30,183 nucleotides of DNA from Salinirussus sp. (GCA_028275005.1 JAQCNN010000160.1:1-30183), one strand, 5' to 3'; counted from the first letter of the stretch, positions 1 to 8,787 are shown. Numbers and translations: made by a program. Notes: generated by a model from the sequence alone, not told the origin.

Positions 1-1109
1 GCCTTCTTTAGCTCGTCGAGTCCGGTCGCGTAGGAGACACGCAGGTGACCCGCCCCTCCCTCGCCGAAGACGCCCCCGGGAACCGCTGCGACCCCTTCCT
101 CCTCTAACAGCCCCTCGGCGAAGGCCTCGGCGTCGCCGTCGGGGACCTCCGGGAACGCGTAGAAGGCCCCGCCTGCCGGAAAGCAGTCCATCCCGAGTTC
201 CTCGAACCGTGAGAGGACGAACTGTCGGCGCCGGTCGTACTCCTGGCGCATCTCCGCGACGACCGCCTGGCAGTTCTCGATGGCCTCGATGGCGGCATAC
301 TGGGCGGTGGTCGGCGCCGAGAGCATCGTGTACTGGTGGATCCGGTTCATCGCCGTGACCGCCTCGGGCGGCCCGAGGGCGTAGCCCAGCCGCAGCCCCG
401 TCATCGCGTAGGCCTTCGAGAAGCCGTTGAAGACGACCGTCCGCTCGCGCATCCCCGGCAGGGTGGCGATGGAGGTGTGGTCGTGTTCGTAGGTCAACTC
501 GGCGTAGATCTCGTCGGAGAGGACAAACAGGTCGTGTTCGCGGGCAAAGTCGGCGACCTCCTCGAGTTCCTCGCGGGTCATCGTCGCGCCGGTCGGGTTG
601 TTCGGGTAGCAGTACATCAGGGCGTCGGCCGCCGCTGCCCCCGCCTGTTCGAGGCGCTCGTAGGTGAGCTTGAACTCGTCTGCCGGGCGGGTGGGGACGG
701 CACAGACCTCGCCGCCGGCAAAGGTCACCGCCGGGACGTAGGAGACGTAGGTCGGCTGGGCGACCGCGACCGTGTCGCCGGGGTTGACCAGCGCCCGACA
801 GGCGAGGTCGAGCCCCTCGCTGGCGCCGGCGGTCACTAAGACCTCCCCGTCGGGGTCGTAGTCAAGCCCGTAGCGTTCGCGGGCGTCCTCGGCGATCACC
901 TCCCGGAGTTCGCGACGGCCCCGGTTTGCCGTGTAGGAGGTCTTTCCCTGCTCCAGAGACGTGATCGCCGCCTCCCGGGCCGCCCACGGGGCCGAGAAGT
1001 CCGGCTCACCGACGCCCAGTGAGATGATATCGTCCTTCTCCTCGGCGAGTTCGAAAAAGCGGCGGATCCCCGACGGGGGGACCCGGTCGACGCGGTCGGC
1101 CGGCTTCAT
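1..1109 (-). CDS. PLP-dependent aminotransferase, class I/II (3' end off the window)
   Basis: Fold-type I aminotransferase that moves amino groups between an amino acid and a 2-oxoacid in the cytoplasm. Seen: the N-terminus reads MKPADRVDRVPPSGIRRFFE, followed by LGVGEPDFSAP, a YPNNPTGA segment, SDEIYAELTYEH (PLP-ring Asp and Tyr) and the PLP-lysine signature NGFSKAYAMTGLRLGY with Lys near residue 231. About 369 residues lie in the window and the reading frame is open at base 1, ending in LRVSYATGLDELKKA. Family length suggests only about 10-15 residues are missing. The ATG at 1107-1109 overlaps the TGA of the upstream Lrp gene (ATGA), so the two are translationally coupled. The family is certain. 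Substrate choice (aspartate, aromatic or branched-chain) cannot be read from the sequence. Confidence 0.93.
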   Translation of the reverse strand, partial: MKPADRVDRVPPSGIRRFFELAEEKDDIISLGVGEPDFSAPWAAREAAITSLEQGKTSYTANRGRRELREVIAEDARERYGLDYDPDGEVLVTAGASEGLDLACRALVNPGDTVAVAQPTYVSYVPAVTFAGGEVCAVPTRPADEFKLTYERLEQAGAAAADALMYCYPNNPTGATMTREELEEVADFAREHDLFVLSDEIYAELTYEHDHTSIATLPGMRERTVVFNGFSKAYAMTGLRLGYALGPPEAVTAMNRIHQYTMLSAPTTAQYAAIEAIENCQAVVAEMRQEYDRRRQFVLSRFEELGMDCFPAGGAFYAFPEVPDGDAEAFAEGLLEEEGVAAVPGGVFGEGGAGHLRVSYATGLDELKK

Positions 1110-1594
1110 GGGGAGACGGAGAGTCGGTCGTCGTCGTGGCCGTCCCCGAGCTCGATGCCCCGTTTCTTGTAGGTGTCCATCATGTAGTGGCTCACCGTCT
1201 GGGTGATCTCGGGGACCGGTGCCACCTTCTCCGAGATGAACGAGGAGACCTCGCTCATCGACTCCCCCCTGACCTCCATCAGGAGGTCGTAGTCGCCGCT
1301 GACGAGCTGTAGCGACTCGACGTTGGGGAACTTGGCGACACGCTCGGCAACCTCGTTGTAGCTGGTCTCGCGGTCCAGGGTGACGTTGAGTTCGACAACT
1401 GCCCGGACCGGTTCGTCCTCGACACGGTCCCAGTCGACGACCGCCTGGAACCCTTTGACGACACCGCTGTCCTCCAGTTCGGCGATGACCTCCTCAACGT
1501 CGGCCTCCTCCAGCCCTGTCTGACGGGCGATATCCTCAACCGAGGTCCTGGCGTCGGTCCGCAGAATGCCAAGCACGTCGCTGTGACTGCTCAT
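1106..1594 (-). CDS. Lrp/AsnC family transcriptional regulator
   Basis: A 162-residue regulator with the feast/famine layout. An N-terminal helix-turn-helix (about residues 4-50, SVEDIARQTGLEEADVEEVI) is followed by a RAM/AsnC ligand-binding domain (about 65-145), in which VSGDYDLLMEVRGESMSEV holds the conserved GDYD turn. The family binds DNA as dimers or octamers and usually senses amino acids. The stop codon overlaps the start of the downstream aminotransferase by 4 nt, so the pair is one operon and the regulator probably controls that enzyme and itself. A weak AT-rich box (ATTTTGTTCG on the minus strand, about 1614-1624) lies 20-30 nt before the ATG. A charged tail (DGHDDDRLSVSP) extends past the usual domain end. 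Confidence 0.93.
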   Translation of the reverse strand: MSSHSDVLGILRTDARTSVEDIARQTGLEEADVEEVIAELEDSGVVKGFQAVVDWDRVEDEPVRAVVELNVTLDRETSYNEVAERVAKFPNVESLQLVSGDYDLLMEVRGESMSEVSSFISEKVAPVPEITQTVSHYMMDTYKKRGIELGDGHDDDRLSVSP

Positions 1595-1848
1595 ACCAGT
1601 AGGGACCGTAGCGCGAACAAAATCCTGTCGGTCCGGCGGCCTGCCGAGCAGACAGCACGGCCGTCATCGACCACCGACGGCCCCGGCCTCCGGTGACAGT
1701 TACGCCGACAACAGCGGGCCACGGCAGCGCTGGGTCGGCCTGGCAGTGGACGCACAGACGCCGCCGGCCCGGGACCCGGTACGGGGTGTCCGGCCCGTGG
1801 GTCGTCGGGAATGTGGCGACTGAAGACCCCGGGGGACCTACGGCCGGC

Positions 1849-2265
1849 GTGAACTATGTGCTCTGGGCGCTCGTCGGCATGGCGAGTTACACGATGGTCG
1901 CGCCGCTGATGAAGATTGCACTGACCGACGTGCCCAGTGACGTGGCCGTGTTGCTCTCGAATCTCATCCTCGTGGTCGTCGCGGGCGGGCTCGTCGTCGT
2001 GTCGGGCACCAACGTGTCGGGCTTTCTGACCCACTCGAAGTCCCCCTACGTCTACGCCGCCGGGCTCTTTCTCGCGGTGGGGATCATCGCGTACTACCGG
2101 GCGCTCTCACTGGGCCCGGTGAGCGTCGTCGTTCCCGTCTTTGCCATGTTCATCGTCACAAGTTCGGCGGTCGGCGTCGTCCTGCTCGACGAGACGCTGA
2201 CACTGCGGCGTGGGGTGGGTATCGCCCTCGCCATCGTCGCGGTGTATCTGACGGCGACCGGGTGA
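1849..2265 (+). CDS. Half-size EamA/DMT-superfamily transporter
   Basis: A very hydrophobic 138-residue protein with about five membrane segments (roughly residues 3-22, 30-52, 67-86, 92-113, 118-136). The sequence GPVSVVVPVFAMFIVTSSAVGVVLLDETL matches one EamA repeat, which normally occurs twice in drug/metabolite transporters. A half-size protein would have to dimerise, as EmrE-type proteins do. The GTG at 1849 (MNYVLWALVG...) is chosen because an upstream in-frame extension from 1693 encodes Ser/Gly/Arg-rich sequence unlike a transporter start. Substrate unknown. The roughly 250 nt upstream, back to the Lrp gene, shows no other gene. Confidence 0.8.
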   Translation: MNYVLWALVGMASYTMVAPLMKIALTDVPSDVAVLLSNLILVVVAGGLVVVSGTNVSGFLTHSKSPYVYAAGLFLAVGIIAYYRALSLGPVSVVVPVFAMFIVTSSAVGVVLLDETLTLRRGVGIALAIVAVYLTATG

Positions 2266-2324
2266 CCCGCACAGGCCGGACTGGCCGGCGTCACGCTGAA
2301 ACACGACGCGTCCGAAGACCGGGT

Positions 2325-2909
2325 ATGGTCGCACTCGACTCCGAGGACGTTCTGGAACGCGGCGACGAGGCACCCGCCTTCGAACTGCCCGGCACCGACG
2401 GCGAACGCCACACACTCGGGGAGTTTAGCGACAACGAGGCGCTGCTCGTGGTCTTCACCTGCAACCACTGTCCCTACGCGAAGGCGAAGTTCGACGAGCT
2501 AAACGCGCTCGCCGACGAGTACGACGAGGTTGCTGTCGTCGGCATCAACCCAAACGACGCGGCGGCGTACCCCGAGGACTCCTTCGAACGGATGCAGGAG
2601 TACGTCGAGCGCGGCGAGGTCGGGTACGACGCCTACCTGCACGACGAGACACAGGCTGTTGCGGCGGCCTACGGTGCAGTCTGCACGCCCGACCCGTTCC
2701 TCTTCCGGGCGGTGGACGGGACCTTCCGGCTGGCCTATCACGGCCGGGTCGACGACGCGCTCAACCCCGACGACGAGCCAACCGAACGCGAGATGAAGGG
2801 GCACATCGAGACGCTGCTGGCCGACGGGGAGGTCACCGCCGAGTTCGAGCCCTCCCGGGGCTGCTCGGTCAAGTGGCAGTCCGGTAACGAGCCCGCGTAC
2901 GTCGAGTGA
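2325..2909 (+). CDS. Thioredoxin-like/AhpC-TSA family protein with CxxC
   Basis: A 194-residue cytoplasmic redoxin-like protein. The N-terminus (GDEAPAFELPGTDGERHTL) is the usual peroxiredoxin/TlpA start. A beta strand and the redox motif FTCNHCPYAKAKF (CNHC, about residues 42-53) follow, then VVGINPND, and the cis-Pro segment GAVCTPDPFLF near residue 120. These are standard landmarks of the redoxin fold. I see no signal peptide, so a cytosolic role in disulfide reduction or peroxide handling is inferred. The ATG at 2325 begins right at the conserved domain; an upstream in-frame extension is Arg-rich and unconvincing. A third Cys near the C-terminus (SRGCSVKW) is typical of this haloarchaeal/cyanobacterial subfamily. 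Confidence 0.85.
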   Translation: MVALDSEDVLERGDEAPAFELPGTDGERHTLGEFSDNEALLVVFTCNHCPYAKAKFDELNALADEYDEVAVVGINPNDAAAYPEDSFERMQEYVERGEVGYDAYLHDETQAVAAAYGAVCTPDPFLFRAVDGTFRLAYHGRVDDALNPDDEPTEREMKGHIETLLADGEVTAEFEPSRGCSVKWQSGNEPAYVE

Positions 2910-2995
2910 GGGCCGCGGCGTGACCGTCGTCGGCCGTCCGAGGGTTCCCGCACACACTGGGCCAGGGTTTAGTCCGAGGGTGTCAAACACCGACC

Positions 2996-3808
2996 ATGGA
3001 TACCGAGGCGGTTTTCGGGCGCGAAGGGCCGGTGGTCGGGATGGTCCACCTGCCGGCCCTGCCTGGCTCCCCGGGCTACGGCGGTGACAGGGGGGCCATC
3101 CGGGAGCGGGCACGAGCCGACGTAGCCGCCCTCGTGGACGGCGGCTGTGACGGCCTCCTGTTCGAGAACTACGGCGACACACCCTACCACCCGGAGTCGG
3201 TCCCGGCACACACTGTTGCGGAGCTCACGGCGGCTGTTGGCGCTGTCACGGCCGAGGTCGACCGGCCACACGGTGTGAACGTGCTCAGAAACGACGCCGA
3301 GGCCGCCCTCTCGGTGTCGGCAGCCACCGGCGGCGCGTTCGTCCGTGTAAACGTCCACACCGGGACCCGCGCGACCGACCAGGGCCTGCTCGAGGGTCGC
3401 GCACACGAGACCCTCCGGCGCCGCGAGCGACTCGACGCGGACGTGGCCGTTCTTGCCGATGTGGCGGTCAAACACTCCGGGGCGGTCGCCGACCGTGACC
3501 TCGCGCGGCTGGCCCGGGAGACGGTCGACCGCGGACTGGCTGACGGACTCGTCGTCTCGGGCTCGGCAACCGGTGAGCCGGCGGCCGACGACCGGCTCCG
3601 GGCGGTCCTCGACGGCCGGGACGACGCCGGCCGCGAGGTGCCAGTTCTCGTGGGCAGTGGTGTGACGCCCGGGAATGCCGGTACCTACCTCGAGCGCGCC
3701 GACGGGCTCATCGTCGGCACGGCGCTGAAACGCGACAGCGAGACCGCCGCACCCGTCGAGCGCGAACGTGTTCGGGCACTGCTCGGGGCGCTCGGGCGCA
3801 ACCGGTAA
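2996..3808 (+). CDS. BtpA/SgcQ family TIM-barrel protein
   Basis: A 270-residue protein of the BtpA/SgcQ family. Recognisable parts are the N-terminal VVGMVHLPALPGSPGYGG, the GCDGLLFENYGDTPY block, PHGVNVLRNDAEAAL, FVRVNVHTGT and the C-terminal VLVGSGVTPGN followed by DGLIVGTALKRDS, which looks like the phosphate-binding loop of a (beta/alpha)8 barrel. BtpA was named for a role in photosystem I accumulation in cyanobacteria, but the family is broad and its archaeal reaction is not established. A nucleosidase- or aldolase-like activity is only an inference. A TATA-like GGGTTTAGTC lies about 25-30 nt upstream, suggesting a leaderless transcript. The downstream methyltransferase gene starts 25 nt after the stop, probably in the same transcript. 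Confidence 0.88.
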   Translation: MDTEAVFGREGPVVGMVHLPALPGSPGYGGDRGAIRERARADVAALVDGGCDGLLFENYGDTPYHPESVPAHTVAELTAAVGAVTAEVDRPHGVNVLRNDAEAALSVSAATGGAFVRVNVHTGTRATDQGLLEGRAHETLRRRERLDADVAVLADVAVKHSGAVADRDLARLARETVDRGLADGLVVSGSATGEPAADDRLRAVLDGRDDAGREVPVLVGSGVTPGNAGTYLERADGLIVGTALKRDSETAAPVERERVRALLGALGRNR

Positions 3809-3833
3809 GCCGCCGGGGCCCGCCTCGAGAGGT

Positions 3834-4499
3834 ATGGCACAGGTGCTCCCCGAGGAGGTCACCGCTCTGGCCGAGGTGGTCGGGCCCGAGCCGGACGCGC
3901 TGGTCGAGGAGATGGACGCCCGCGCCGACCGGGAGGGGTTCCCGACGGTCGGCCCCGCTGTGGGCGGCTGGCTCGCGCTCTTGGCGCGCACCGTGAGCGC
4001 CCGCCGGGTCTTCGAGTTCGGCTCCGGCTTTGGCTACTCGGCCTACTGGTTCGCGCGGGAACTGCCCGCAAACGGCACAGTCGTCCTGACCGAGGTGGAC
4101 CGTGAGGAACTCGAGGATGCCCGGGCGTACTTCGAGCGGGCCGGTCTCGCCGACCGGGCACACTTCGAGCACGGTGACGCAATCGAGACCGTCACCGAGT
4201 ATCAGGGGCCGTTCGACGTTGCCCTCGTCGACAACGAGAAATCGCGGTACGTAGAGGCGTTCGAGGCGGTCCGAGGGAAGCTACGTGAGGGTGGGCTGGT
4301 GCTCGCAGACAACGCCGTTACCGCCGGTCCCATCGACCGGGCGGACGTACTCGCCGTGCTCCGTGGCGAGTCCGTCGAGGCCAGTGAGGCCAGTCGCGGG
4401 GTCGCCGACTATCTCGGGCACGTCCGTGACGCCGACGGGTTCGACACCGCGCTGTTACCGCTGGGGGAAGGTGTCGCCGTCTCGGTCAAGCGTGGGTGA
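3834..4499 (+). CDS. Class I SAM-dependent O-methyltransferase (family 3-like)
   Basis: A 221-residue Rossmann-fold methyltransferase. Motif I is VFEFGSGFGYSAYWFA (about residues 61-76), the acidic residue binding the SAM ribose lies in VVLTEVDREEL, and the post-motif DVALVDNEKSRYVEAF followed by GGLVLADNAVTAG matches the CCoAMT/COMT-like family, where DN residues often coordinate a metal. The acceptor is unknown. The start at 3834 gives a normal length and sits 25 nt after the BtpA-like gene. The region before the next gene contains a strong promoter-like box, so this is probably the last gene of its transcript. Confidence 0.87.
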   Translation: MAQVLPEEVTALAEVVGPEPDALVEEMDARADREGFPTVGPAVGGWLALLARTVSARRVFEFGSGFGYSAYWFARELPANGTVVLTEVDREELEDARAYFERAGLADRAHFEHGDAIETVTEYQGPFDVALVDNEKSRYVEAFEAVRGKLREGGLVLADNAVTAGPIDRADVLAVLRGESVEASEASRGVADYLGHVRDADGFDTALLPLGEGVAVSVKRG

Positions 4500-4529
4500 G
4501 TGGAGTGGGGTGATGACGGGAACCCAGCG

Positions 4530-4540
4530 TATTTTTATTT
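4530..4540 (+). promoter_or_regulatory. TATA-like box of the acyl-CoA dehydrogenase gene
   Basis: The run TATTTTTATTT is strikingly AT-rich for this genome and ends 20 nt before the ATG at 4561. That spacing fits a leaderless haloarchaeal transcript starting at or just before the start codon. Confidence 0.5.
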
Positions 4541-4560
4541 GCTGAGTCCCATCAGGTAGT

Positions 4561-5712
4561 ATGGATATTCTAGACGAGTCCATCGTGCCGGAACACGCGC
4601 TCCCGATCAAGCGCGAGGCGAGGGAGTTTGCCGAGGAGGTCATCGAGCCTGTCGCCGAGGAGCAGTACGAGTCCGGGGAGTACCCCTGGGAGGTGCTCGA
4701 GGCGGGGATGCAGGCGAATCTCGTCGCACAGGACATCCCCGAGGAGTACGGTGGCCGTGGGCTGGACCTGTCCCAGATGCTGGCGTTGACCGAGGAGCTC
4801 TACCGGGCCGACGCCGGTATCGCGCTCACGCTCCAGCTGGCGAGTTTCGGCGCCGAGGTCGTCTGCGAGTACGGCACCGAGGAGCAGAAGGACGAGTACA
4901 TCCGGCCCGTCGCCGACAACGAGCAGATCACGGGGCTGGCGGTCTCCGAGCCGGACACCGGAAGCGACCTCGCGGGGATGACCACCACCGCCGAGAAGGA
5001 CGGCGACGAGTGGGTCCTCAACGGCGAGAAGTACTGGGTCGGCAACGCGGTCGAGGCTGACTGGCTGACACTGTACGCGAAGACCGGCGGCGGTGACAGC
5101 CGGTACGAGGACTACTCGATGTTCATCGTCTCCACCGACGCGCCGGGGTACAACGCCGAGCATATCCCCGAGAAGATGTCCTTCCGCGCCTCGAAGCAGG
5201 GCCATATCGTGCTCGACGACTGCCGGATCCCGGCGGAAAATCTGGTCGGCAACGAAGGCGAGGGCTTTTCGATGGTGACCGACTTCTTCAACCACGGCCG
5301 GGTCGGCGTTGCCGGGCACGGGCTCGGGCTGGCCGCAGCAGCTATCGAGGAGGCCAGCGCGTTCGTCCACGACCGGGACGCGTGGGGTCAGTCGATCAGC
5401 GAGTTCCAGGCCGTCCAGCACGACCTCTCGGAGATGTGTATGGACTTCGAGTCCGCCCGGGCGCTGGCCTGGCGGGCCGCCGAGAACGTCGAGGAGGGCA
5501 ACGACCCGGGCTACTGGGCCGCACTCGCAAAGACCACCGCCACCGAAGCCGCGGTCGACTGCGCCGAGAGCGCCATGCAGCTCCACGGCGGCCGGTCGGT
5601 GCTCAAGGAGAACAAGATCTCCCGGATCTACCGTGACGTCCGTGTCCCCGTCATCTACGAGGGGGCGAACAACATCCAGCGCGACCTGATCTACGGCCAG
5701 GCCGACTGGTAG
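4561..5712 (+). CDS. Acyl-CoA dehydrogenase
   Basis: A 383-residue flavoprotein that makes the trans-2-enoyl-CoA double bond, passing electrons to an electron-transfer flavoprotein. Landmarks are the N-terminal helical domain, the FAD/substrate signature GLAVSEPDTGSDLAGM (about residues 124-139), WVLNGEKYWVGN, the middle beta domain, MQLHGGRSVLKENKISR and the C-terminal VIYEGANNIQRDLIYG. Glu367 in IYEG is at the position of the catalytic base in medium- and short-chain enzymes (YEG). Length is normal. It precedes a 2-oxoacid:ferredoxin oxidoreductase by 121 nt, so a shared role in branched-chain amino-acid or fatty-acid catabolism is plausible. Chain-length specificity cannot be decided. Confidence 0.95.
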   Translation: MDILDESIVPEHALPIKREAREFAEEVIEPVAEEQYESGEYPWEVLEAGMQANLVAQDIPEEYGGRGLDLSQMLALTEELYRADAGIALTLQLASFGAEVVCEYGTEEQKDEYIRPVADNEQITGLAVSEPDTGSDLAGMTTTAEKDGDEWVLNGEKYWVGNAVEADWLTLYAKTGGGDSRYEDYSMFIVSTDAPGYNAEHIPEKMSFRASKQGHIVLDDCRIPAENLVGNEGEGFSMVTDFFNHGRVGVAGHGLGLAAAAIEEASAFVHDRDAWGQSISEFQAVQHDLSEMCMDFESARALAWRAAENVEEGNDPGYWAALAKTTATEAAVDCAESAMQLHGGRSVLKENKISRIYRDVRVPVIYEGANNIQRDLIYGQADW

Positions 5713-5833
5713 GTGACAGCCCGCGAGGGGCTGTGGTCCATCACGATCGTTACTCATCGATTCGGTGACAAGAGTTTAGTCACGTCGCGACAGAGGCTCA
5801 CATACGGCACCCGACCGGGGCCGACACCGACAT

Positions 5834-7729
5834 ATGACAGACCAGACACTTATGTGGCGGATCGCCGGCGGGTCTGGCGACGGGATCGACTCGACGAGCC
5901 AGAATTTCGCAAAGGCGCTGATGCGGTCGGGACTCAACGTCTTCACCCACCGACACTATCCGTCGCGGATCAGAGGCGGTCACACCTACGTCGAGGTCCG
6001 GGCGTCGAACGAACCGGTCCGTTCGCGCGGCGACGGGTTCAATTTCCTGCTCGCACTGGGCGACTCGTTTGCCCGCAGCGAACAGGACGGCGCCTACTAC
6101 GGCAACGAGAAGGTCAAACCGCTGACCGAGAGCCTCGCGGACCTCAACGAGGGTGGGGTCGTCCTCTACGACACCGGCTTCTTCGAGGAGGCGGACATCG
6201 CGGAGATCCGTCTCGAGGAGCGCGCCGAGGAGAACGGCTGGCACGTCTACCCGATGGACCTCCGGGGGCTCGCCCGCGAACACGGCCGTGAGGTAATGCG
6301 CAACACGGCGGGTGTTGGCGCGGCGGCCGCGCTGCTCGGGCAGGACACCGGCTACTTCGAGGAGCTCGTCCGGGAGGCGATGTCCGGCGAGGTGATGGAA
6401 GCAAACCTCACGATCCTCGAGATGGCCTACGAGCAGGCCAGTGAGTTCGAGTTCAGCCACGACCTGCGTGTCCCGACGGGGGGTCACGACACCGACCAGG
6501 CGCTGATGAGTGGGAGCAACGCCATCGCCTACGCAGCCCTGGACTCGGGCTGTCGGTTCATCGCCGGCTACCCGATGACCCCCTGGACGGACGTGTTCAC
6601 GATCATGTCCCAGAACCTCTCGGAGTTCGGCGGCGTCGCCGAGCAGGTCGAAGACGAGATCGCCGCCGCCTCACTCGCCATCGGCGCCTCTCACGCGGGG
6701 GTGAAGTCGATGTCGGGCTCCTCCGGCGGTGGGTTCGCGCTGATGAGCGAGCCACTGGGGCTGGCGGAGATGACCGAGACACCGCTTGTCCTGGTAGAGG
6801 CGATGCGGGCCGGCCCGTCGACGGGGATGCCCACGAAGACCGAGCAGGCGGACTTAGAGCACGTCCTCTACACCAGCCAGGGTGACTCGAACCGGGTGGT
6901 CTTCGCCCCAGGCAACCTGGAGGAGGCCTACGAGCAGACCCGGACGGCCTTCCAGGTCGCCTACGACTACCAGATCCCGGCGATACTCCTGTACGACCAG
7001 AAGCTCGGCGGCGAGATGCGCAACGTCGACGTCGACTTCTTCGACCGCGAGCCCGACCCCTCGCTCGGCGCGACCCTGACCGAGGAGGAGATCAGCGAGG
7101 CCGCCCACCACGAGTCCGGCAAGTTCGAACGGTACCGCCACGACCCCGACGACGGCGTCAGCCCGCGCTCGGTCCCCGGCCAGACCGGCGGCCGGTTCCT
7201 GGCCTCGGGCAACGAACACAACGCCGTTGGCCACATCAGCGAGGACCCCGACAACCGGAAGGCACAGATGGACCGCCGGGTTCGGAAGCTCGAGCGGGTC
7301 CGCGCGGAACTCGACGACAGCGAGCACAGCCACCAGACCCATCACGGCCCGGCGGACGCGGACCTCGGCATGCTCGTCTGGGGGAGCCAACAGGACACTG
7401 TCTTCGAGGCCGTCGACCGGCTGAACGCGGCCGGCCACGAGGTGAAGGCGCTCGGCGTTAGTGACATGTTGCCATACCCCGAGACGGAGGTCCGGGGGTT
7501 CTTAGAGAGCGTCCGGGAGTGTGTCGTCGTCGAGATGAACGCAACCGGGCAGTTCCGCGGGCTGACCCAGAAGGAGCTGGGCCAGTACGGCGAGAAGCTG
7601 GCCAGCCTGCTGAAGTACGACGGGGAAGCGTTCGAGCCCGGCGAGGTCGTCGAGGGCTTCGAGTCGAGCATCGACGGTGGCCAGCCGGCCGCCGGCAACA
7701 TGCGGTTCGTCCCAGCGGCAGGTGACTGA
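5834..7729 (+). CDS. porA: 2-oxoacid:ferredoxin oxidoreductase, fused gamma-alpha subunit (probably pyruvate)
   Basis: Large subunit of the CoA-dependent enzyme that oxidatively decarboxylates a 2-oxoacid and reduces ferredoxin; 631 residues. The gamma domain comes first (about 1-195: WRIAGGSGDGID, YPSRIRGGHTYVEVR), then the alpha pyrimidine-binding domain (about 215-420: AGYPMTPWTDVFTIM, VEDEIAAASLAIGAS, SGGGFALMSEPLGLAE, AGPSTGMPTKTEQAD), then the C-terminal transketolase-like domain (about 505-600). This gamma-alpha fusion is the usual haloarchaeal form. The beta gene follows after 1 nt, so they are one operon. The symbol is a judgement: the length, about 630 plus 311, and the adjacent Lrp gene resemble the porAB-lrpA1 arrangement I recall from Halobacterium. 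A 2-oxoglutarate (kor) enzyme cannot be excluded. Confidence 0.85.
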   Translation: MTDQTLMWRIAGGSGDGIDSTSQNFAKALMRSGLNVFTHRHYPSRIRGGHTYVEVRASNEPVRSRGDGFNFLLALGDSFARSEQDGAYYGNEKVKPLTESLADLNEGGVVLYDTGFFEEADIAEIRLEERAEENGWHVYPMDLRGLAREHGREVMRNTAGVGAAAALLGQDTGYFEELVREAMSGEVMEANLTILEMAYEQASEFEFSHDLRVPTGGHDTDQALMSGSNAIAYAALDSGCRFIAGYPMTPWTDVFTIMSQNLSEFGGVAEQVEDEIAAASLAIGASHAGVKSMSGSSGGGFALMSEPLGLAEMTETPLVLVEAMRAGPSTGMPTKTEQADLEHVLYTSQGDSNRVVFAPGNLEEAYEQTRTAFQVAYDYQIPAILLYDQKLGGEMRNVDVDFFDREPDPSLGATLTEEEISEAAHHESGKFERYRHDPDDGVSPRSVPGQTGGRFLASGNEHNAVGHISEDPDNRKAQMDRRVRKLERVRAELDDSEHSHQTHHGPADADLGMLVWGSQQDTVFEAVDRLNAAGHEVKALGVSDMLPYPETEVRGFLESVRECVVVEMNATGQFRGLTQKELGQYGEKLASLLKYDGEAFEPGEVVEGFESSIDGGQPAAGNMRFVPAAGD

Positions 7730-7730
7730 T

Positions 7731-8666
7731 ATGAGTACGTTCACAGCAATCGGCGAGGACCGGGAGATAGACCAGGAGGAGTTCACGCCGGGGGTCGAGC
7801 CACAGGCGACGTGGTGTCCCGGGTGTGGTGACTTTGGCGTCTTGAAGGCGCTGAAAGGCGCCATGCCCGAGGTGGGTCGCACCCCCGACGAGACGCTGCT
7901 TGTGACCGGGATCGGCTGCTCGGGCAAGCTCTCCTCGTACTTCGAGAGCTACGGCTTTCACAGCATCCACGGCCGGGCGCTCCCGGTCGCACGGGCCGCG
8001 AAGCTCGCCAACCCGGGGCTGGAGGTGATCGCGGCAGGGGGTGACGGCGACGGCTACGGCATCGGCGGGAACCATTTCATGCACACCGCCCGCGAGAACC
8101 ACGACATGACCTACATCGTCTTCAACAACGAGATCTTCGGGCTGACGAAGGGCCAGACCTCCCCGACGAGCCCGAAGGGCCACGAGTCAAAGACCCAGCC
8201 CCACGGCTCCGCGAAGGACCCCGTTCGGCCGATGTCGCTGTCGCTGGCATCGGGGGCCTCCTACGTCGCCCGGACGGCCGCGGTGAACCCAAGACAGGCC
8301 CAGGAGATCCTGGTCGAGGCCATCCAACACGACGGCTTCGCCCACATCGACTTCCTGACCCAGTGTCCCACCTGGAACAAGGACGCAAAGGAGTACGTCC
8401 CGTACACCGACATCCAGGACAGCGACGAGTTCGACCTCGACACCGGCGACCGCCGCGAGGCCGCCGAGACGATGTACGAGGCCGAGTCCCGGCTCTACGA
8501 GGGTGAGGTGCTGACCGGGCGGTTCTACCACGACCCCGACCGGCCCTCCTACGGCGAGGAGAAGCGGGCCCAGGGTGACGTCCCCGAGGAGCCCGTCGCC
8601 GAGCGGTACTTCGAGGACGGCGAGTGGGAGCGGACGGCGGACAGACTCATCGACCGCCACACCTGA
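7731..8666 (+). CDS. porB: 2-oxoacid:ferredoxin oxidoreductase, beta subunit
   Basis: A 311-residue thiamine-diphosphate and iron-sulfur subunit. TWCPGCGDFG (Cys29, Cys32), a Cys in GIGCSGK near residue 63 and a Cys in LTQCPTW near residue 212 are the four ligands expected for the single [4Fe-4S] cluster of haloarchaeal enzymes. The TPP/Mg motif GGDGDGYGIGGNHF leads into FNNEIFGLTKGQTSPTS. There is no ferredoxin-like domain, consistent with the minimal two-subunit haloarchaeal type. The ATG at 7731 follows the alpha stop by 1 nt; a longer in-frame reading from inside the alpha gene is rejected because the conserved N-terminus starts here. Substrate uncertain as for the alpha subunit. Confidence 0.86.
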   Translation: MSTFTAIGEDREIDQEEFTPGVEPQATWCPGCGDFGVLKALKGAMPEVGRTPDETLLVTGIGCSGKLSSYFESYGFHSIHGRALPVARAAKLANPGLEVIAAGGDGDGYGIGGNHFMHTARENHDMTYIVFNNEIFGLTKGQTSPTSPKGHESKTQPHGSAKDPVRPMSLSLASGASYVARTAAVNPRQAQEILVEAIQHDGFAHIDFLTQCPTWNKDAKEYVPYTDIQDSDEFDLDTGDRREAAETMYEAESRLYEGEVLTGRFYHDPDRPSYGEEKRAQGDVPEEPVAERYFEDGEWERTADRLIDRHT

Positions 8667-8757
8667 GCCGGGGGACCCCCCGCCAATCCCGGCTCCGACC
8701 GGGTCGGAGTGGCCCGTCGGGACACCGTATCGGCTCTAGACTTTCGGGTTCGGAAGG

Positions 8758-8765
8758 TATTTTTT
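8758..8765 (+). promoter_or_regulatory. TATA-like box of the second Lrp/AsnC gene
   Basis: TATTTTTT stands out from the surrounding GC-rich sequence and ends 22 nt before the ATG at 8788. This indicates that the regulator has its own promoter and is probably read from a leaderless transcript. Confidence 0.5.
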
Positions 8766-8787
8766 CACCGACGGTAAAGAACAGTGT

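Noticed and set aside
4570..5757. Minus-strand open frame opposite the acyl-CoA dehydrogenase
   Set aside because: GC-rich codon bias keeps the antisense frame open. The product has no recognisable motif, while the plus strand has the full dehydrogenase.
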